The notes under the pieces: generated by a model
Databases searched by the model: none
The model's input: the letters and a program-made list of their open reading frames with translations, nothing else
What the model was told of the DNA's origin: nothing
Part shown: in pieces, positions 54,723 through 63,660 of the stretch
How the letters are laid out: each line of letters starts with the position of its first letter
How positions within the stretch are numbered: the stretch's first letter is position 1
Made by a program: the position numbers and the translations under genes
Source of the DNA: Thalassotalea euphylliae
Lineage (GTDB): Bacteria; Pseudomonadota; Gammaproteobacteria; Enterobacterales; Alteromonadaceae
Direction: 5' to 3'
Assembly: GCF_003390395.1 (NCBI RefSeq)
Contig: NZ_QUOV01000001.1
Coordinates: 2,914,001 to 2,978,000, forward strand
DNA: 64,000 nucleotides

Positions 54723-54975
54723 TGAATAAATGATGCTCATATTAAAATTAATGACGCGCAATTATAGCCATGCTTTTTGCAAGAGTCGAGTTTATCGCCT
54801 GATTATTTTATATTCTTAAATTTTTCAACAAGATAGTAGCAAAATTAGCGTATTTCTAAGGTGTTTACGCTAATTCACTGATCTAATGAGAATTTACCCG
54901 ATAAAAAAGAAAAACGGCCAAAAGAATTAAGTAAATTGCTAGGCGGTGTAAAGCGTGATCCAACTGAGTAGTTAA

Positions 54976-55098
54976 AGAGTTTCCAAACCAATTGCCATCA
55001 AAGGACTAATGGTAAAGTAATCGGTAATATCGAGCGTGAAACTATAAGTCTTTGAAAGAACACTCAATCAAGTTTCTATATAAGGTAGGAAGAAATAG
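54976..55098 (-). pseudogene. Most decayed tRNA-Pro-like remnants
   Basis: A partial unit (54976-55017, TTCCAAACCAATTGCCATCA) followed by a full unit (55018-55098, beginning TAATCGGTAATAT) align in order with the clearer copies downstream in coordinate but with many substitutions. Confidence 0.45.
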
Positions 55099-55179
55099 AA
55101 GCCAATGATGTAGGATTTGAACCTATGACCCTGTGAAAGAGTACCCAAACCCAATGTGATTAAAGCGAGAAAGAGAATG
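55099..55179 (-). pseudogene. Degenerate tRNA-Pro-like copy
   Basis: Contains GATGTAGGATTTGAACCTAT, nearly the 3' end and T-arm of the intact tRNA-Pro genes (plus-strand view), and ACCCAAACCCAATG from the anticodon region, but the D-arm and 5' acceptor strand are lost. Confidence 0.65.
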
Positions 55180-55262
55180 TGCTCGGTAATGCAGGATTTG
55201 AACGTACGACTCTATTTGAGAGAGTACCCAAACCAAATGCTATCAAACGAAATAAGAGAAAG
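55180..55262 (-). pseudogene. Degenerate tRNA-Pro-like copy (83 bp)
   Basis: Starts TGCTCGGTAATGCAGGATTT in plus-strand view and carries ACCCAAACCAAATGC; five or so bases differ from the next copy. No D-arm or 5' acceptor strand. Confidence 0.7.
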
Positions 55263-55345
55263 TGGTCGGTGATATAGGATTTGAACGTACGACTCTATTT
55301 GTGAGAGTACCCAAACCAAATGCTATCAAACGAAATAAGAGAAAG
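55263..55345 (-). pseudogene. Degenerate tRNA-Pro-like copy (83 bp) abutting an intact gene
   Basis: Starts TGGTCGGTGATATAGGATTT, identical to the intact tRNA-Pro 3' region except one base, then diverges; the T-stem is broken by GTACG against CCTAT. It directly abuts the intact gene at 55346. Confidence 0.75.
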
Positions 55346-55422
55346 TGGTCGGTGATGTAGGATTTGAACCTACGACCCCTTGGACCCAAACCAAGTGCGC
55401 TACCAAGCTGCGCTAATCACCG
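55346..55422 (-). tRNA. tRNA-Pro (TGG)
   Basis: 77 nt with encoded CCA. Acceptor CGGTGAT/ATCACCG, anticodon stem CTTGG-TTTGGGT-CCAAG giving anticodon TGG, T-arm GTAGG-TTCAAAT-CCTAC. Identical to two other copies in this operon. Confidence 0.97.
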
Positions 55423-55525
55423 ACAGAGGTAATGGTAATCGAAGTATTCTAATTCGAACCACTTTAAATTTTAGCATCTTAAATTGTGCTGATAATAACA
55501 CTACAAAAGCTAAAATCTGAAAGAG

Positions 55526-55602
55526 TGGTCGGTGATGTAGGATTTGAACCTACGACCCCTTGGACCCAAACCAAGTGCGCTACCAAGCTGCGCTAATCAC
55601 CG
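55526..55602 (-). tRNA. tRNA-Pro (TGG)
   Basis: Second identical 77-nt copy with encoded CCA and TGG anticodon, 8 bases after tRNA-His in transcription order. Confidence 0.97.
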
Positions 55603-55610
55603 ACGAAAGA

Positions 55611-55687
55611 TGGGGTGGCTAATGGGACTTGAACCCACGACAACCGGAATCACAATCCGGGGCTCTACCAACTGAGCTATAGCCACC
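55611..55687 (-). tRNA. tRNA-His (GTG)
   Basis: Includes the extra G at -1 pairing with C73 (GGTGGCTA / TAGCCACC) typical of histidine tRNA; anticodon loop TTGTGAT gives GTG; CCA encoded. Confidence 0.97.
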
Positions 55688-55693
55688 ATTGTA

Positions 55694-55770
<77 letters not shown>

Positions 55771-55822
55771 ACATCACCTACAAGTGCGTAGCTTTACTAT
55801 CTATTAATTTAAGATAATAAAG

Positions 55823-55899
55823 TGGTCGGTGATGTAGGATTTGAACCTACGACCCCTTGGACCCAAACCAAGTGCGCTACCAAGCTGCGCTAATCACCG
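55823..55899 (-). tRNA. tRNA-Pro (TGG), first gene of the operon
   Basis: Third identical 77-nt copy with encoded CCA; first in transcription order, about 34 bases after the predicted start site. Confidence 0.97.
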
Positions 55900-55939
55900 A
55901 CTGAATTGTTAAAAGCCTTGTTGCCTTCAACGGGTGCGC

Positions 55940-55968
55940 ATATTACCGACCCACCCTTTACTCGTCAA
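55940..55968 (-). promoter_or_regulatory. Promoter of the tRNA operon
   Basis: TTGACG (55963-55968), exactly 17 bases, TAATAT (55940-55945) on the minus strand, followed by the GC-rich discriminator GCGCACCC, the pattern of stringently controlled stable-RNA promoters. Confidence 0.85.
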
Positions 55969-56214
55969 ACACTTTTTTAAAAATTTATTTCAACCGCTCA
56001 CCTTTTCGCCACAACGTCTAAAAAAGCAAATAAATGCTGATTTTTTAGCTATAAACACTATGTTTATTATGAATATTTAGATCACTTAACTTATTTTGCG
56101 ATAACAACTGACATAGCTCAGCTTTTTTCGTAATTATGCGTTTTGTTGTTACAACAAGCTCGGCTTTTATGCAAAAATATTAGCGTGAATTAATCCTCTA
56201 CCTATTAAAGAACT

Positions 56215-57072
56215 ATGACAGCACAACTTATTGACGGAAAAGCTATCGCACAGAGTATTCGTACTTCGGTGAAAGAGAAAGTAGCAGCGCGAATAAATCA
56301 AGGAAAACGAGCACCGGGATTGGCGGTTATTTTGGTTGGTAATGACCCTGCATCAGAAGTATACGTTGGCAGCAAACGCAGAGCTTGTGAGGAAGTTGGT
56401 TTTGTTTCTCGCTCATACGACTTGCCTTCAAGCACATCTGAAAAAGAATTACTGGCGCTAATTGAAGAATTAAATCACGACGATGCTGTTGATGGTATTT
56501 TAGTGCAACTGCCTTTACCTGAGGGGCTAGATCCCAATTTAGTGATCGAACATATCAACCCGCAAAAGGATGTAGACGGTTTCCACCCTTCTAATGTAGG
56601 TAAACTAGCGCTGCGTCAACCTGGCCTTCGCCCGTGCACGCCAAAAGGTATTGTCACATTAATCGAATCAACCGGTGTTAAACCTCATGGCTTAGAAGCC
56701 GTTGTTGTTGGTGCTTCAAATATAGTAGGTCGACCGATGACACTTGAGCTATTGCTAGCTGGCTGTACGGTAACAACCACTCATCGTTTTACGAAAGATT
56801 TAGAAAGTAAAGTTCGCCAAGCTGACCTGCTAGTCGTCGCCGTGGGTAAACCAGAATTTATTCCAGGCGATTGGATCAAAGAAGGTGCCATTGTGATTGA
56901 TGTTGGTATCAACCGCCTAGAGTCGGGTAAGTTAGTTGGTGATGTTGAATTTGGTATTGCTAAAGATAAAGCTGATTACATTACACCTGTTCCCGGTGGT
57001 GTTGGCCCTATGACGGTTGCAAGCTTAATAGAAAATACCTTAATCGCCTGTGAAGAGTTCGGTGCAAACTAG
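56215..57072 (+). CDS. folD: Bifunctional methylenetetrahydrofolate dehydrogenase/cyclohydrolase FolD
   Basis: Interconverts 5,10-methylene- and 10-formyl-tetrahydrofolate with NADP. The 285 residues show [18 protein letters not shown] with the catalytic lysine, [15 protein letters not shown], the cofactor-binding [12 protein letters not shown] and the C-terminal [19 protein letters not shown]. It is divergent from the tRNA operon and ends at a strong terminator. Confidence 0.97.
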   Translation: MTAQLIDGKAIAQSIRTSVKEKVAARINQGKRAPGLAVILVGNDPASEVYVGSKRRACEEVGFVSRSYDLPSSTSEKELLALIEELNHDDAVDGILVQLPLPEGLDPNLVIEHINPQKDVDGFHPSNVGKLALRQPGLRPCTPKGIVTLIESTGVKPHGLEAVVVGASNIVGRPMTLELLLAGCTVTTTHRFTKDLESKVRQADLLVVAVGKPEFIPGDWIKEGAIVIDVGINRLESGKLVGDVEFGIAKDKADYITPVPGGVGPMTVASLIENTLIACEEFGAN

Positions 57073-57110
57073 TCAATTAGCTTAAACTCTGCTTGCTATA
57101 AAGTTGTAAA

Positions 57111-57147
57111 AAATAAGAAAAGCGCCTATTGGCGCTTTTCTTATTTC
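57111..57147. terminator. Bidirectional terminator between folD and the chemoreceptor gene
   Basis: A long perfect stem AATAAGAAAAGCGCC / GGCGCTTTTCTTATT around TATT, flanked by A and T runs, between converging genes. Confidence 0.92.
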
Positions 57148-57168
57148 TGTATGGTTGCAAACAACTGG

Positions 57169-58806
57169 CTAAGTAATTTTAAACTTTGCCAGCAAGGGTT
57201 CGTAAACCGAAATAATGTTGCGCAATTCGTTACTGCTAGTTTGCAACATACCCAAGGCTTCATTTGAGCGTTGGCTTAATTGATTGGCCTCATCAACCTG
57301 CTCAGTAATGCTTTGCAACGTCACCGACTGTTCTTCTGTTGCACTGGCAATTTGATCGTTCATTGACAAGATATTGCTAAGCATATCGACAATGTTGGTG
57401 ATCGCTTGTTCCGACGACTGGCTAAGATCAACTGTTTTGTCTAATGAATCCATACTTCCCTGCATTGCATTAACCGATAGCTGAGCACCCGCTTGCAGTT
57501 TTTCAATCATATGTTGAATTTCACTAGTTGATTCTTGTGTGCGCTGCGCTAAGGTTCTAACTTCATCTGCAACTACTGCAAATCCGCGCCCTTGCTCACC
57601 TGCACGCGCCGCTTCAATCGCAGCATTAAGGGCCAGTAAGTTAGTTTGATCAGCAATACCACGGATTACATCCAATACCGAACCAATTTCATTGGTATCA
57701 TTTGATAGCTGCTCAATTGCCGCACTGGTATCTGTCATATTCACTTTTAGGCCTTCGACAGCATTTATCGCTTGATTTTGTAATGCTAGCCCTTGTTGTG
57801 CCTCTTTATCTGAGTTTTGCGCTTCTTGGCGGGCATTGTCAGCACTTTGCGCAATTTCCTGCGTCGCGCTAGTAATTTCGGCTGTAGAATGACTAACTCC
57901 AGCTAGCACTTCAGAACTCGTGCTTAGGCTGCAATTAGAGTCGTCAACTACCTTAGCTAAAGCATCCGACTCACTGCTTAGTACTTTTAGCGAGCCAGCA
58001 ATATCCCGGATTACTGTTCTCAGTGATGCTACCATGCTGTTAAATGCGGTGTTCATTTGAGCGATTTCATCCTGACCGACTATAGGTAAGGATTGGGTTA
58101 AATCATTGTTCTTGTCGATATCCGTGATTTGTTTTGTAGCTTCACGCAATGGCTGCTGGATGCTAGCGACTAGCCCCCAACCGAGACCTACCCCTATCAC
58201 AAGCACAACTAAAATAGCCGAAACAATAAACTGCCAGCTCGCATCATATGTTTCTTGGTTACTCTGATAAAACGCTTCAGCACCAACTACATTGGTTTGA
58301 AACATATCTTCTAGCTGCTTGTGCAGCTGTTCAAACAAAGCACGGTATTCGTTATTGGCCAATCGGTCCGCTTCAACATCATTATTTGTTTGGCTCAGCC
58401 TAACAATTTGATCGCGCAGTTTTGCCATTTCTCGAACTTCGTCTTGCACTTGTTGAAATAGCTCTGTTTCTTCACCTGGGTCTAGTGTTTTTGAAAACTC
58501 ATCTAGTGAAATGGTGAGTTGCTGCGCAGCATTAGTTATTCTGCGCTCAGCTTCGCGCATCGCATTATCGTCAGGTGAAATAATATGGCTTTTAAGCCAG
58601 ACAAACTCCTCATAGGTGTGTTTACGCGCATCGGTTAAATTAACCACGCTAACAAAGTAATTGTCGTAAATCTCTTGGCCGCCTTCATTTATCGAACCAG
58701 CAGAACGCAGTGCCATTAATAGCATTAGCACAGGAATCACGATAAAGATGATGATAGCCAGCGGAATCTTCTGTGAAATCTTTAGGTTTCTTAACAAAGT
58801 AATCAT
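57169..58806 (-). CDS. Methyl-accepting chemotaxis protein
   Basis: Membrane chemoreceptor of 545 residues. Helix 1 at about 14-34, a periplasmic four-helix-type sensor (35-188) without recognised ligand motif, helix 2 at about 190-212, HAMP to about 265, and a cytoplasmic signalling hairpin with the conserved tip [20 protein letters not shown] and [18 protein letters not shown]. No C-terminal CheR/CheB pentapeptide is seen. It follows the porin-like gene by nine bases, so the pair is almost certainly one transcript; the sensor may respond to something that enters through the partner pore, which is inference. Confidence 0.93.
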   Translation of the reverse strand: MITLLRNLKISQKIPLAIIIFIVIPVLMLLMALRSAGSINEGGQEIYDNYFVSVVNLTDARKHTYEEFVWLKSHIISPDDNAMREAERRITNAAQQLTISLDEFSKTLDPGEETELFQQVQDEVREMAKLRDQIVRLSQTNNDVEADRLANNEYRALFEQLHKQLEDMFQTNVVGAEAFYQSNQETYDASWQFIVSAILVVLVIGVGLGWGLVASIQQPLREATKQITDIDKNNDLTQSLPIVGQDEIAQMNTAFNSMVASLRTVIRDIAGSLKVLSSESDALAKVVDDSNCSLSTSSEVLAGVSHSTAEITSATQEIAQSADNARQEAQNSDKEAQQGLALQNQAINAVEGLKVNMTDTSAAIEQLSNDTNEIGSVLDVIRGIADQTNLLALNAAIEAARAGEQGRGFAVVADEVRTLAQRTQESTSEIQHMIEKLQAGAQLSVNAMQGSMDSLDKTVDLSQSSEQAITNIVDMLSNILSMNDQIASATEEQSVTLQSITEQVDEANQLSQRSNEALGMLQTSSNELRNIISVYEPLLAKFKIT

Positions 58807-58815
58807 AACTACCCT

Positions 58816-59868
58816 CTAAAATTCAACGCTAGCTCTAAGCGTGACAACGGTTGGTTCACTATCAATCTCACCAAGATCGCCAAAACCACTGTTTTCTATG
58901 CGCTGCACAGATCCAGTCAAATAAAAGTTATCAAACATTTGGTATTTGGCATAAGCTTCGAATTGGCTAATATCATCAAGCTCATTGTTGGTGTTAAGCT
59001 CACTGCTCACCATCGACTGGCTATAACCAAGGCCAAATGCCCAGCGTTCCACTTGCTGTTGCCAAGAGATACCGTAAAACTGTTCAATTTCACTGACATC
59101 TTCATTTGCGAAACCATAACGCAATAAAAATTGGCCTGCGTTGCTTTGAAAAGCCAGTGTAATATGTGCTCCTGCATTATTGTCTTCACTGCCATCAAGT
59201 GTTTCTACATCCAAACTAGATGCCCAAATTGAACCATGCACACTCAGTTGTTGGTATTGCCAAGCTAACTCCAAAGATGTGAAATACTCGTCCATTTCAT
59301 CAAACAAGCTTGAATAACGAGCATCTAAGTCGCCTAAACCTTGCGCCTGAGAAAGTAAAAATGAATAGTTTAATTGGCTATTGATTTCACCAGTATAACC
59401 AAGGCCTAGTGCATAATCTGGTGCGCCACTGGTTTGAATATTAACAAACGATGACGAAACAAATTGTGTTGTTTCATCATTCGCCCAATCGCCTGATTCC
59501 GTAAATCCGGAAGGGTAAAGTAAGCCTACAACTAATTCACCATTGCCAACTGGTAAATAGTATTCAGCACTTGATATCTGAATTCGGCCATTGCCGTTAT
59601 CGTCAGCAGCTCCGCCAGCATCGGCCAGTGCCTCACCATAAGTATCAGTTACTCTGCCTTCTTTAGAACTACTGGTACCCTCGATATACATGTGCCAGCG
59701 ACCTAATGGTAGTCGCCCATCAACATCAGCATCAAGAACACCAATAAATTCACTGCTAACGTCATCTGCTGATGTAGTTAAATAAAAGCCTGTTACAGCG
59801 CCACTTATTTCCACAGCAGACGAGCTCGCTGGTGCCATTAACAAACCGAGAAATACTTTCTTTAACAC
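58816..59868 (-). CDS. Porin-like outer-membrane beta-barrel protein
   Basis: A 350-residue exported protein. Short signal peptide about 1-18 (MLKKVFLGLLMAPASSSA) then alternating aromatic/hydrophobic beta strands throughout (for example SAEYYLPVGNGELVVGLLYP, QFLLRYGFANED) and a C-terminal VTLRASVEF ending in Phe, the assembly signal for outer-membrane barrels. Loops are rich in Asp/Asn/Gly. I do not recognise a specific porin family. First gene of the two-gene unit with the chemoreceptor. Confidence 0.75.
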   Translation of the reverse strand: MLKKVFLGLLMAPASSSAVEISGAVTGFYLTTSADDVSSEFIGVLDADVDGRLPLGRWHMYIEGTSSSKEGRVTDTYGEALADAGGAADDNGNGRIQISSAEYYLPVGNGELVVGLLYPSGFTESGDWANDETTQFVSSSFVNIQTSGAPDYALGLGYTGEINSQLNYSFLLSQAQGLGDLDARYSSLFDEMDEYFTSLELAWQYQQLSVHGSIWASSLDVETLDGSEDNNAGAHITLAFQSNAGQFLLRYGFANEDVSEIEQFYGISWQQQVERWAFGLGYSQSMVSSELNTNNELDDISQFEAYAKYQMFDNFYLTGSVQRIENSGFGDLGEIDSEPTVVTLRASVEF

Positions 59869-60104
59869 TATTTTTTATTCCTTTTTCCAACGTCAACATC
59901 TAATTTGTAGCAAGACAAGGCAGTTTTTTCCTATATAACAACAAGAAATACCTTATTACTTTTCTTGTTATTTTATCTGTCACGTATGCAACTAATTGTT
60001 AATAAATGTAAAATCAAAAATTTAGTTTATGTAAATATAAAATGAACTAGCGACACTTCACTGAGTTGTTAAAATGTTGCCATTTCTCGATCAAGCCATT
60101 ACCT

Positions 60105-60380
60105 ATGAGTAAACAAGTCAATCAGTTACTAGATCAGCACAATAAATTAGTTCATTCAGAATCATTGAAAGTTATATCGCACGTTCAAAGGGAAGATGAT
60201 GACTGGATTGTAAATACTTTGATGTTGGACAATATTGACGTTCCCTTCAAATATAAGCGCAAAAAACAATACCGAAGCTTGCAAGGACAACGAGTCAATA
60301 TCACCTATTACCCAAGCACAGAGACCGTTGCGGGCTTTGAAATGGAGGTAATGAATATCGTCAGAATCAAAATTGCTTAG
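60105..60380 (+). CDS. Small conserved hypothetical protein
   Basis: 91 residues from ATG 60105; a TTG at 60066 is in frame but gives an unlikely Cys-Cys-His start. Content: an N-terminal helix (SKQVNQLLDQHNKLVHSES) and a beta-rich C-terminal half (WIVNTLMLDNIDVPFKYKRK, QRVNITYYPS). No signal peptide or membrane helix, so cytoplasmic. Family not recognised; the strand pattern recalls small RNA- or metabolite-binding beta folds but nothing specific. Flanking gaps of more than 230 bases on each side show no other features. Confidence 0.65.
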   Translation: MSKQVNQLLDQHNKLVHSESLKVISHVQREDDDWIVNTLMLDNIDVPFKYKRKKQYRSLQGQRVNITYYPSTETVAGFEMEVMNIVRIKIA

Positions 60381-60651
60381 GCGGAATCGATACTAGTTAG
60401 CCTATTTACTAGCGTGATCCTTAGATAAAACCATCATGCAGGATTTATTTTATTGATTTAAATCGTTCATCCAGCTTATTTTTTAATCGCCCCTTGACGA
60501 ATTCCTCGCCATATTACATAAATAAATAGTCGACATTAAAAAAATACATACATCGACTTTGTACATAAACAGCTTGTGCATACCACTAGTGTTGCGAATA
60601 ACAAAAACAAAACGCAATTAACAAAAATCGGGGACTGCGAGAGGTACAATT

Positions 60652-61251
60652 ATGATCTTAAATCATATCTGGGGGCTTTATGCTCACCCAAAAGAAGAAT
60701 GGCACACCATTGAGAAACGTCACGAAAGCTTGTTCTACAGTTTGGCACACATACTAACTATCGCCTTAATTCCATCAATTTGTGGCTATTACGCTGCCGC
60801 TCATATTGGCTGGTCAATCGGTGCTGCTGACGTGATTAAATTGACCGAACAAAGCGCGCTAGTCATGTCTGTAGGCATGTATGGGGCGTTAATTGCGGGA
60901 GTGTTTGCGCTTGCCTATCTAATTCATTGGATGGCCAAAACCTTTGATTCAGATCCTAGCTACACACAATCACTAGAACTTGCCGCCTACACAGCGACAC
61001 CTTTGCTGATGGTCGGTGTCACGGCTCTATTCCCTGTGCTTTGGTTTGTGGTTACAGCGGGCATGTTGGCAATTTGTTACTCGGTTTACCTGCTTTATTC
61101 AGGTGTGCCGATTATGATGAACATTCCTGAAGAAAAAGGCTTTATTTACTCTAGTTCAGTGGTTACTTGTGGTTTAGTACTGCTGGTTACCATTATGGCA
61201 GCAACTGCCATTTTATGGAGTATGGGCTTTGGTCCAGAGTATGTTGCTTAA
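60652..61251 (+). CDS. YIP1-family membrane protein
   Basis: A 199-residue inner-membrane protein with five helices, matching the bacterial Yip1 domain (PF04893): N-terminal LNHIWGLYAHPKEEWHTIEK, then hydrophobic segments at about 30-55, 70-95, 110-130, 133-155 and 165-195, with YLLYSGVPIMMNIPEEKG between the last two. Function unknown. AGAGG precedes the start at good spacing. It stands alone and ends at a hairpin terminator. Confidence 0.85.
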   Translation: MILNHIWGLYAHPKEEWHTIEKRHESLFYSLAHILTIALIPSICGYYAAAHIGWSIGAADVIKLTEQSALVMSVGMYGALIAGVFALAYLIHWMAKTFDSDPSYTQSLELAAYTATPLLMVGVTALFPVLWFVVTAGMLAICYSVYLLYSGVPIMMNIPEEKGFIYSSSVVTCGLVLLVTIMAATAILWSMGFGPEYVA

Positions 61252-61302
61252 TGCACATATTCCTTTAAAAACAATACTCAAAACGAGTTGAAGCTTTAAA
61301 AT

Positions 61303-61358
61303 ATAAAACGACGTCATTATCTCCCCGCTTTTTAAGCTACAGTGACGTCGTTTTTTTA
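61303..61358 (+). terminator. Terminator after the YIP1 gene
   Basis: AAAACGACGTCA and TGACGTCGTTTT pair across a loop of about 27 bases, followed by a T-run. The large loop is unusual but the stem is perfect. Confidence 0.75.
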
Positions 61359-61421
61359 TGCCTAACTAACTAGGCTATACAAGCCAAGCAAGCTAACTAA
61401 GCTGAGCAAGCTGAAGTAACT

Positions 61422-62390
61422 TTAAGCTGAACTGCTTTTAAAGGGGTGGGTTTTATGCCAATGCTCCGCAATATCAATGCGGCGGGCAAACCACACATGG
61501 TCAAATGACTGCGCATATCGGAAAAACCGCTCTAACGCTTTAATACGCCCCGGACGACCAATCAAACGACAATGCAAACCTATCGACATCATTTTCGGGC
61601 GATTTTCGCCATTCGGGTCACCTTCTTCATACAAGGCATCAAAAGCATCTTTTAGATAATTAAAGAATTGATCGCCGGCATTAAACCCTTGAACTGCAGC
61701 AAAGCGCATATCGTTTACATCCAAAGTATAAGGTACGATTAACTGTGGTTTGGTTTCACCCTGTACGCCGATGGCTACTTCCCGCCAAAATGGCAAATCG
61801 TCGCTGTAATCATCGGCGTCATAAAGAAACTCACCACTTTCTGCCACTAGCTGACCTGTATTGGGGCTTGTGCGGCCAGTATACCAACCCTTAGGCTTTT
61901 CCCCTGTGATCTGCTCAATGATCTCGATGGCCGCATGCATATGCTGGCGTTCTGTATCGATATCAACCTCTTGGTAGTTAATCCACCTGAGCCCATGACT
62001 ACAAATTTCATGGCCTGCGGCCATGCAAGCCTCTGCAATCTCAGGGTGGCGTTTCAGCGCCATGGCAACAGCAAATACCGTCACCGGTATTTGGTACTTA
62101 TCAAACAACCTAAGTAAGCGCCAAACACCTGCACGACTGCCGTATTCGTAGATTGACTCCATACTCATATGACGATCTTCTACATGTGGGGCGTTAATAA
62201 TTTCAGACAAAAAAGTTTCGGCCGCAGGGTCACCATGCAGCACAGAATTTTCTCCCCCTTCTTCGTAATTCATCACTACTTGTACAGCAATTCTCGCGTT
62301 ATTTGGCCAGTTAGCATGAACTGGTTTACTGCCATAACCAATCAAGTCGCGCGGGTAGTTGTTATAGCTTGAGCTCTTATTATCAGTCAC
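61422..62390 (-). CDS. puuE: Allantoinase PuuE (polysaccharide-deacetylase type)
   Basis: Hydrolyses allantoin to allantoate in purine breakdown; unrelated to the metal-dependent amidohydrolase allantoinases. The 322 residues match the PuuE branch of the NodB-like fold: YPRDLIGYGSKPVHANWPN at the start, VVMNYEEGGENSVLHGDPAAE, AAGHEICSHGLRWI and LHCRLIGRPGR. It follows puuD by four bases. A run of AAGC-rich sequence lies beyond the stop at 61380-61420. Confidence 0.92.
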   Translation of the reverse strand: MTDNKSSSYNNYPRDLIGYGSKPVHANWPNNARIAVQVVMNYEEGGENSVLHGDPAAETFLSEIINAPHVEDRHMSMESIYEYGSRAGVWRLLRLFDKYQIPVTVFAVAMALKRHPEIAEACMAAGHEICSHGLRWINYQEVDIDTERQHMHAAIEIIEQITGEKPKGWYTGRTSPNTGQLVAESGEFLYDADDYSDDLPFWREVAIGVQGETKPQLIVPYTLDVNDMRFAAVQGFNAGDQFFNYLKDAFDALYEEGDPNGENRPKMMSIGLHCRLIGRPGRIKALERFFRYAQSFDHVWFARRIDIAEHWHKTHPFKSSSA

Positions 62391-62394
62391 TTGC

Positions 62395-63660
62395 CTACTC
62401 CCCTGCTTCAGTGTTGTTCGATAGTTCGTCCTTGCTACTGGGAAGCCCTGCCAACCAAATTGCTAATTGCTGACGTTCATCGTCCGTCATCTTAGTCATA
62501 TTGCCCAATGGCATATCGCGGTTAACAATGGCACGGGTATGAATAAAGGCACTTAGCTTCTTTGCCTGTGTGACGGAATCCAAAATAAATCCATTGGGTG
62601 CCGTCTGGAACAGTTGAGAGCGCGGCGTTTGGCTATGGCACTCAGTACAGTGCTTATCAATAATCTGCCATGCTTGCTGATCGCTGATGGTTTCGCTCGC
62701 TAAATTAGTTTGCGTATTCACCACATGCCAAGGAGCAACCACTAACATCAAAGCGAAAAAGGCTGCAACACCACTGACCAGCACTTGCGGTTTATAAACG
62801 CCCTGGTGTTTTAAATTAAAGAAGTGGCGAATCCACATGCCAATCACAAACAAAGCCACCAGAATTAGCCAGCCATAAGGGTGGCTATAGGTGTACGCAA
62901 AGTGATTCGAGAGCATAATGAAGATAACGGGCAGCGTTGCATAGTTGTTATGAACCGAGCACAACTTGGCTTTCAAGCCTGGAGTAGAATCTGGAATGCG
63001 ACCGGCTTCGACTTCCGCCACCATGTAGCGTTGACTTGGCATGATGACATGATAAACATTACCCGCCATACAAGTACCGATGATAGCGCCGATGTGAATA
63101 TAAACAGCGCGATCTGTAAACAACTGGTCGAGCCCCCAACTGTATAAAGCCAGTAAGCCAATTGCGACGAGCGCAAACAATTTACCATTATCAACCAGCG
63201 GTGACTTACAAAGCAGACGGTAAATGAGATAACCTGAGCCAATAATGGCTAATGACACCCCAATTGCACTGGCTTTATCTAAGCTGGATTTATTGGTGTC
63301 GAGTAAATAAGCGTCAGCGCCGACATAGTAGAGCAAGGAAAACAGTAAAATACCGCTAATCCAGGTGGTATATGCTTCCCACTTAAACCAATGCAAAGTG
63401 CTAGGCATTTGCTCTGGGCCATTTTGATATTTAGCGACCTCGTAGAAGCCTCCACCATGAATGGCCCATAAATCACCACGGATCCCTTTATCTTGCTTCC
63501 ATTTGGGTGGTGTTTGTAAATTGTTATCGAGCCAAACAAAATAAAACGATGCACCTATCCAAGCGATACCGGCGATAACGTGAAAATAACGTAAAACTAG
63601 GTGTGCTAGCTCAAAAAAGTAGTTTTCTAAACCAGCTAACCCCAATGCTTCTAACACCAT
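62395..63660 (-). CDS. puuD: Urate hydroxylase PuuD with C-terminal cytochrome c domain
   Basis: Membrane-bound urate oxidase of gammaproteobacteria that turns urate into 5-hydroxyisourate, passing electrons to a fused cytochrome c. The 421 residues have about eight helices (first: VLRYFHVIAGIAWIGASFYFVWLD) and a periplasmic haem domain with CTECH at 338-342 and a downstream methionine in RDMPLGNMTKM as the likely axial ligand. The ATG overlaps the guaD stop (TAATG). Confidence 0.93.
   Translation of the reverse strand: MVLEALGLAGLENYFFELAHLVLRYFHVIAGIAWIGASFYFVWLDNNLQTPPKWKQDKGIRGDLWAIHGGGFYEVAKYQNGPEQMPSTLHWFKWEAYTTWISGILLFSLLYYVGADAYLLDTNKSSLDKASAIGVSLAIIGSGYLIYRLLCKSPLVDNGKLFALVAIGLLALYSWGLDQLFTDRAVYIHIGAIIGTCMAGNVYHVIMPSQRYMVAEVEAGRIPDSTPGLKAKLCSVHNNYATLPVIFIMLSNHFAYTYSHPYGWLILVALFVIGMWIRHFFNLKHQGVYKPQVLVSGVAAFFALMLVVAPWHVVNTQTNLASETISDQQAWQIIDKHCTECHSQTPRSQLFQTAPNGFILDSVTQAKKLSAFIHTRAIVNRDMPLGNMTKMTDDERQQLAIWLAGLPSSKDELSNNTEAGE

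Noticed and set aside
54976..55345. CRISPR-like array from regularly spaced 83-bp units
   Set aside because: The units are similar over their full length, match tRNA-Pro, and have no unique spacers; no cas genes are present.
61360..61420. Run of AAGC-containing short repeats between the YIP1 and puuE genes
   Set aside because: Irregular low-complexity sequence with no fixed unit or dyad; probably just a non-coding tail.
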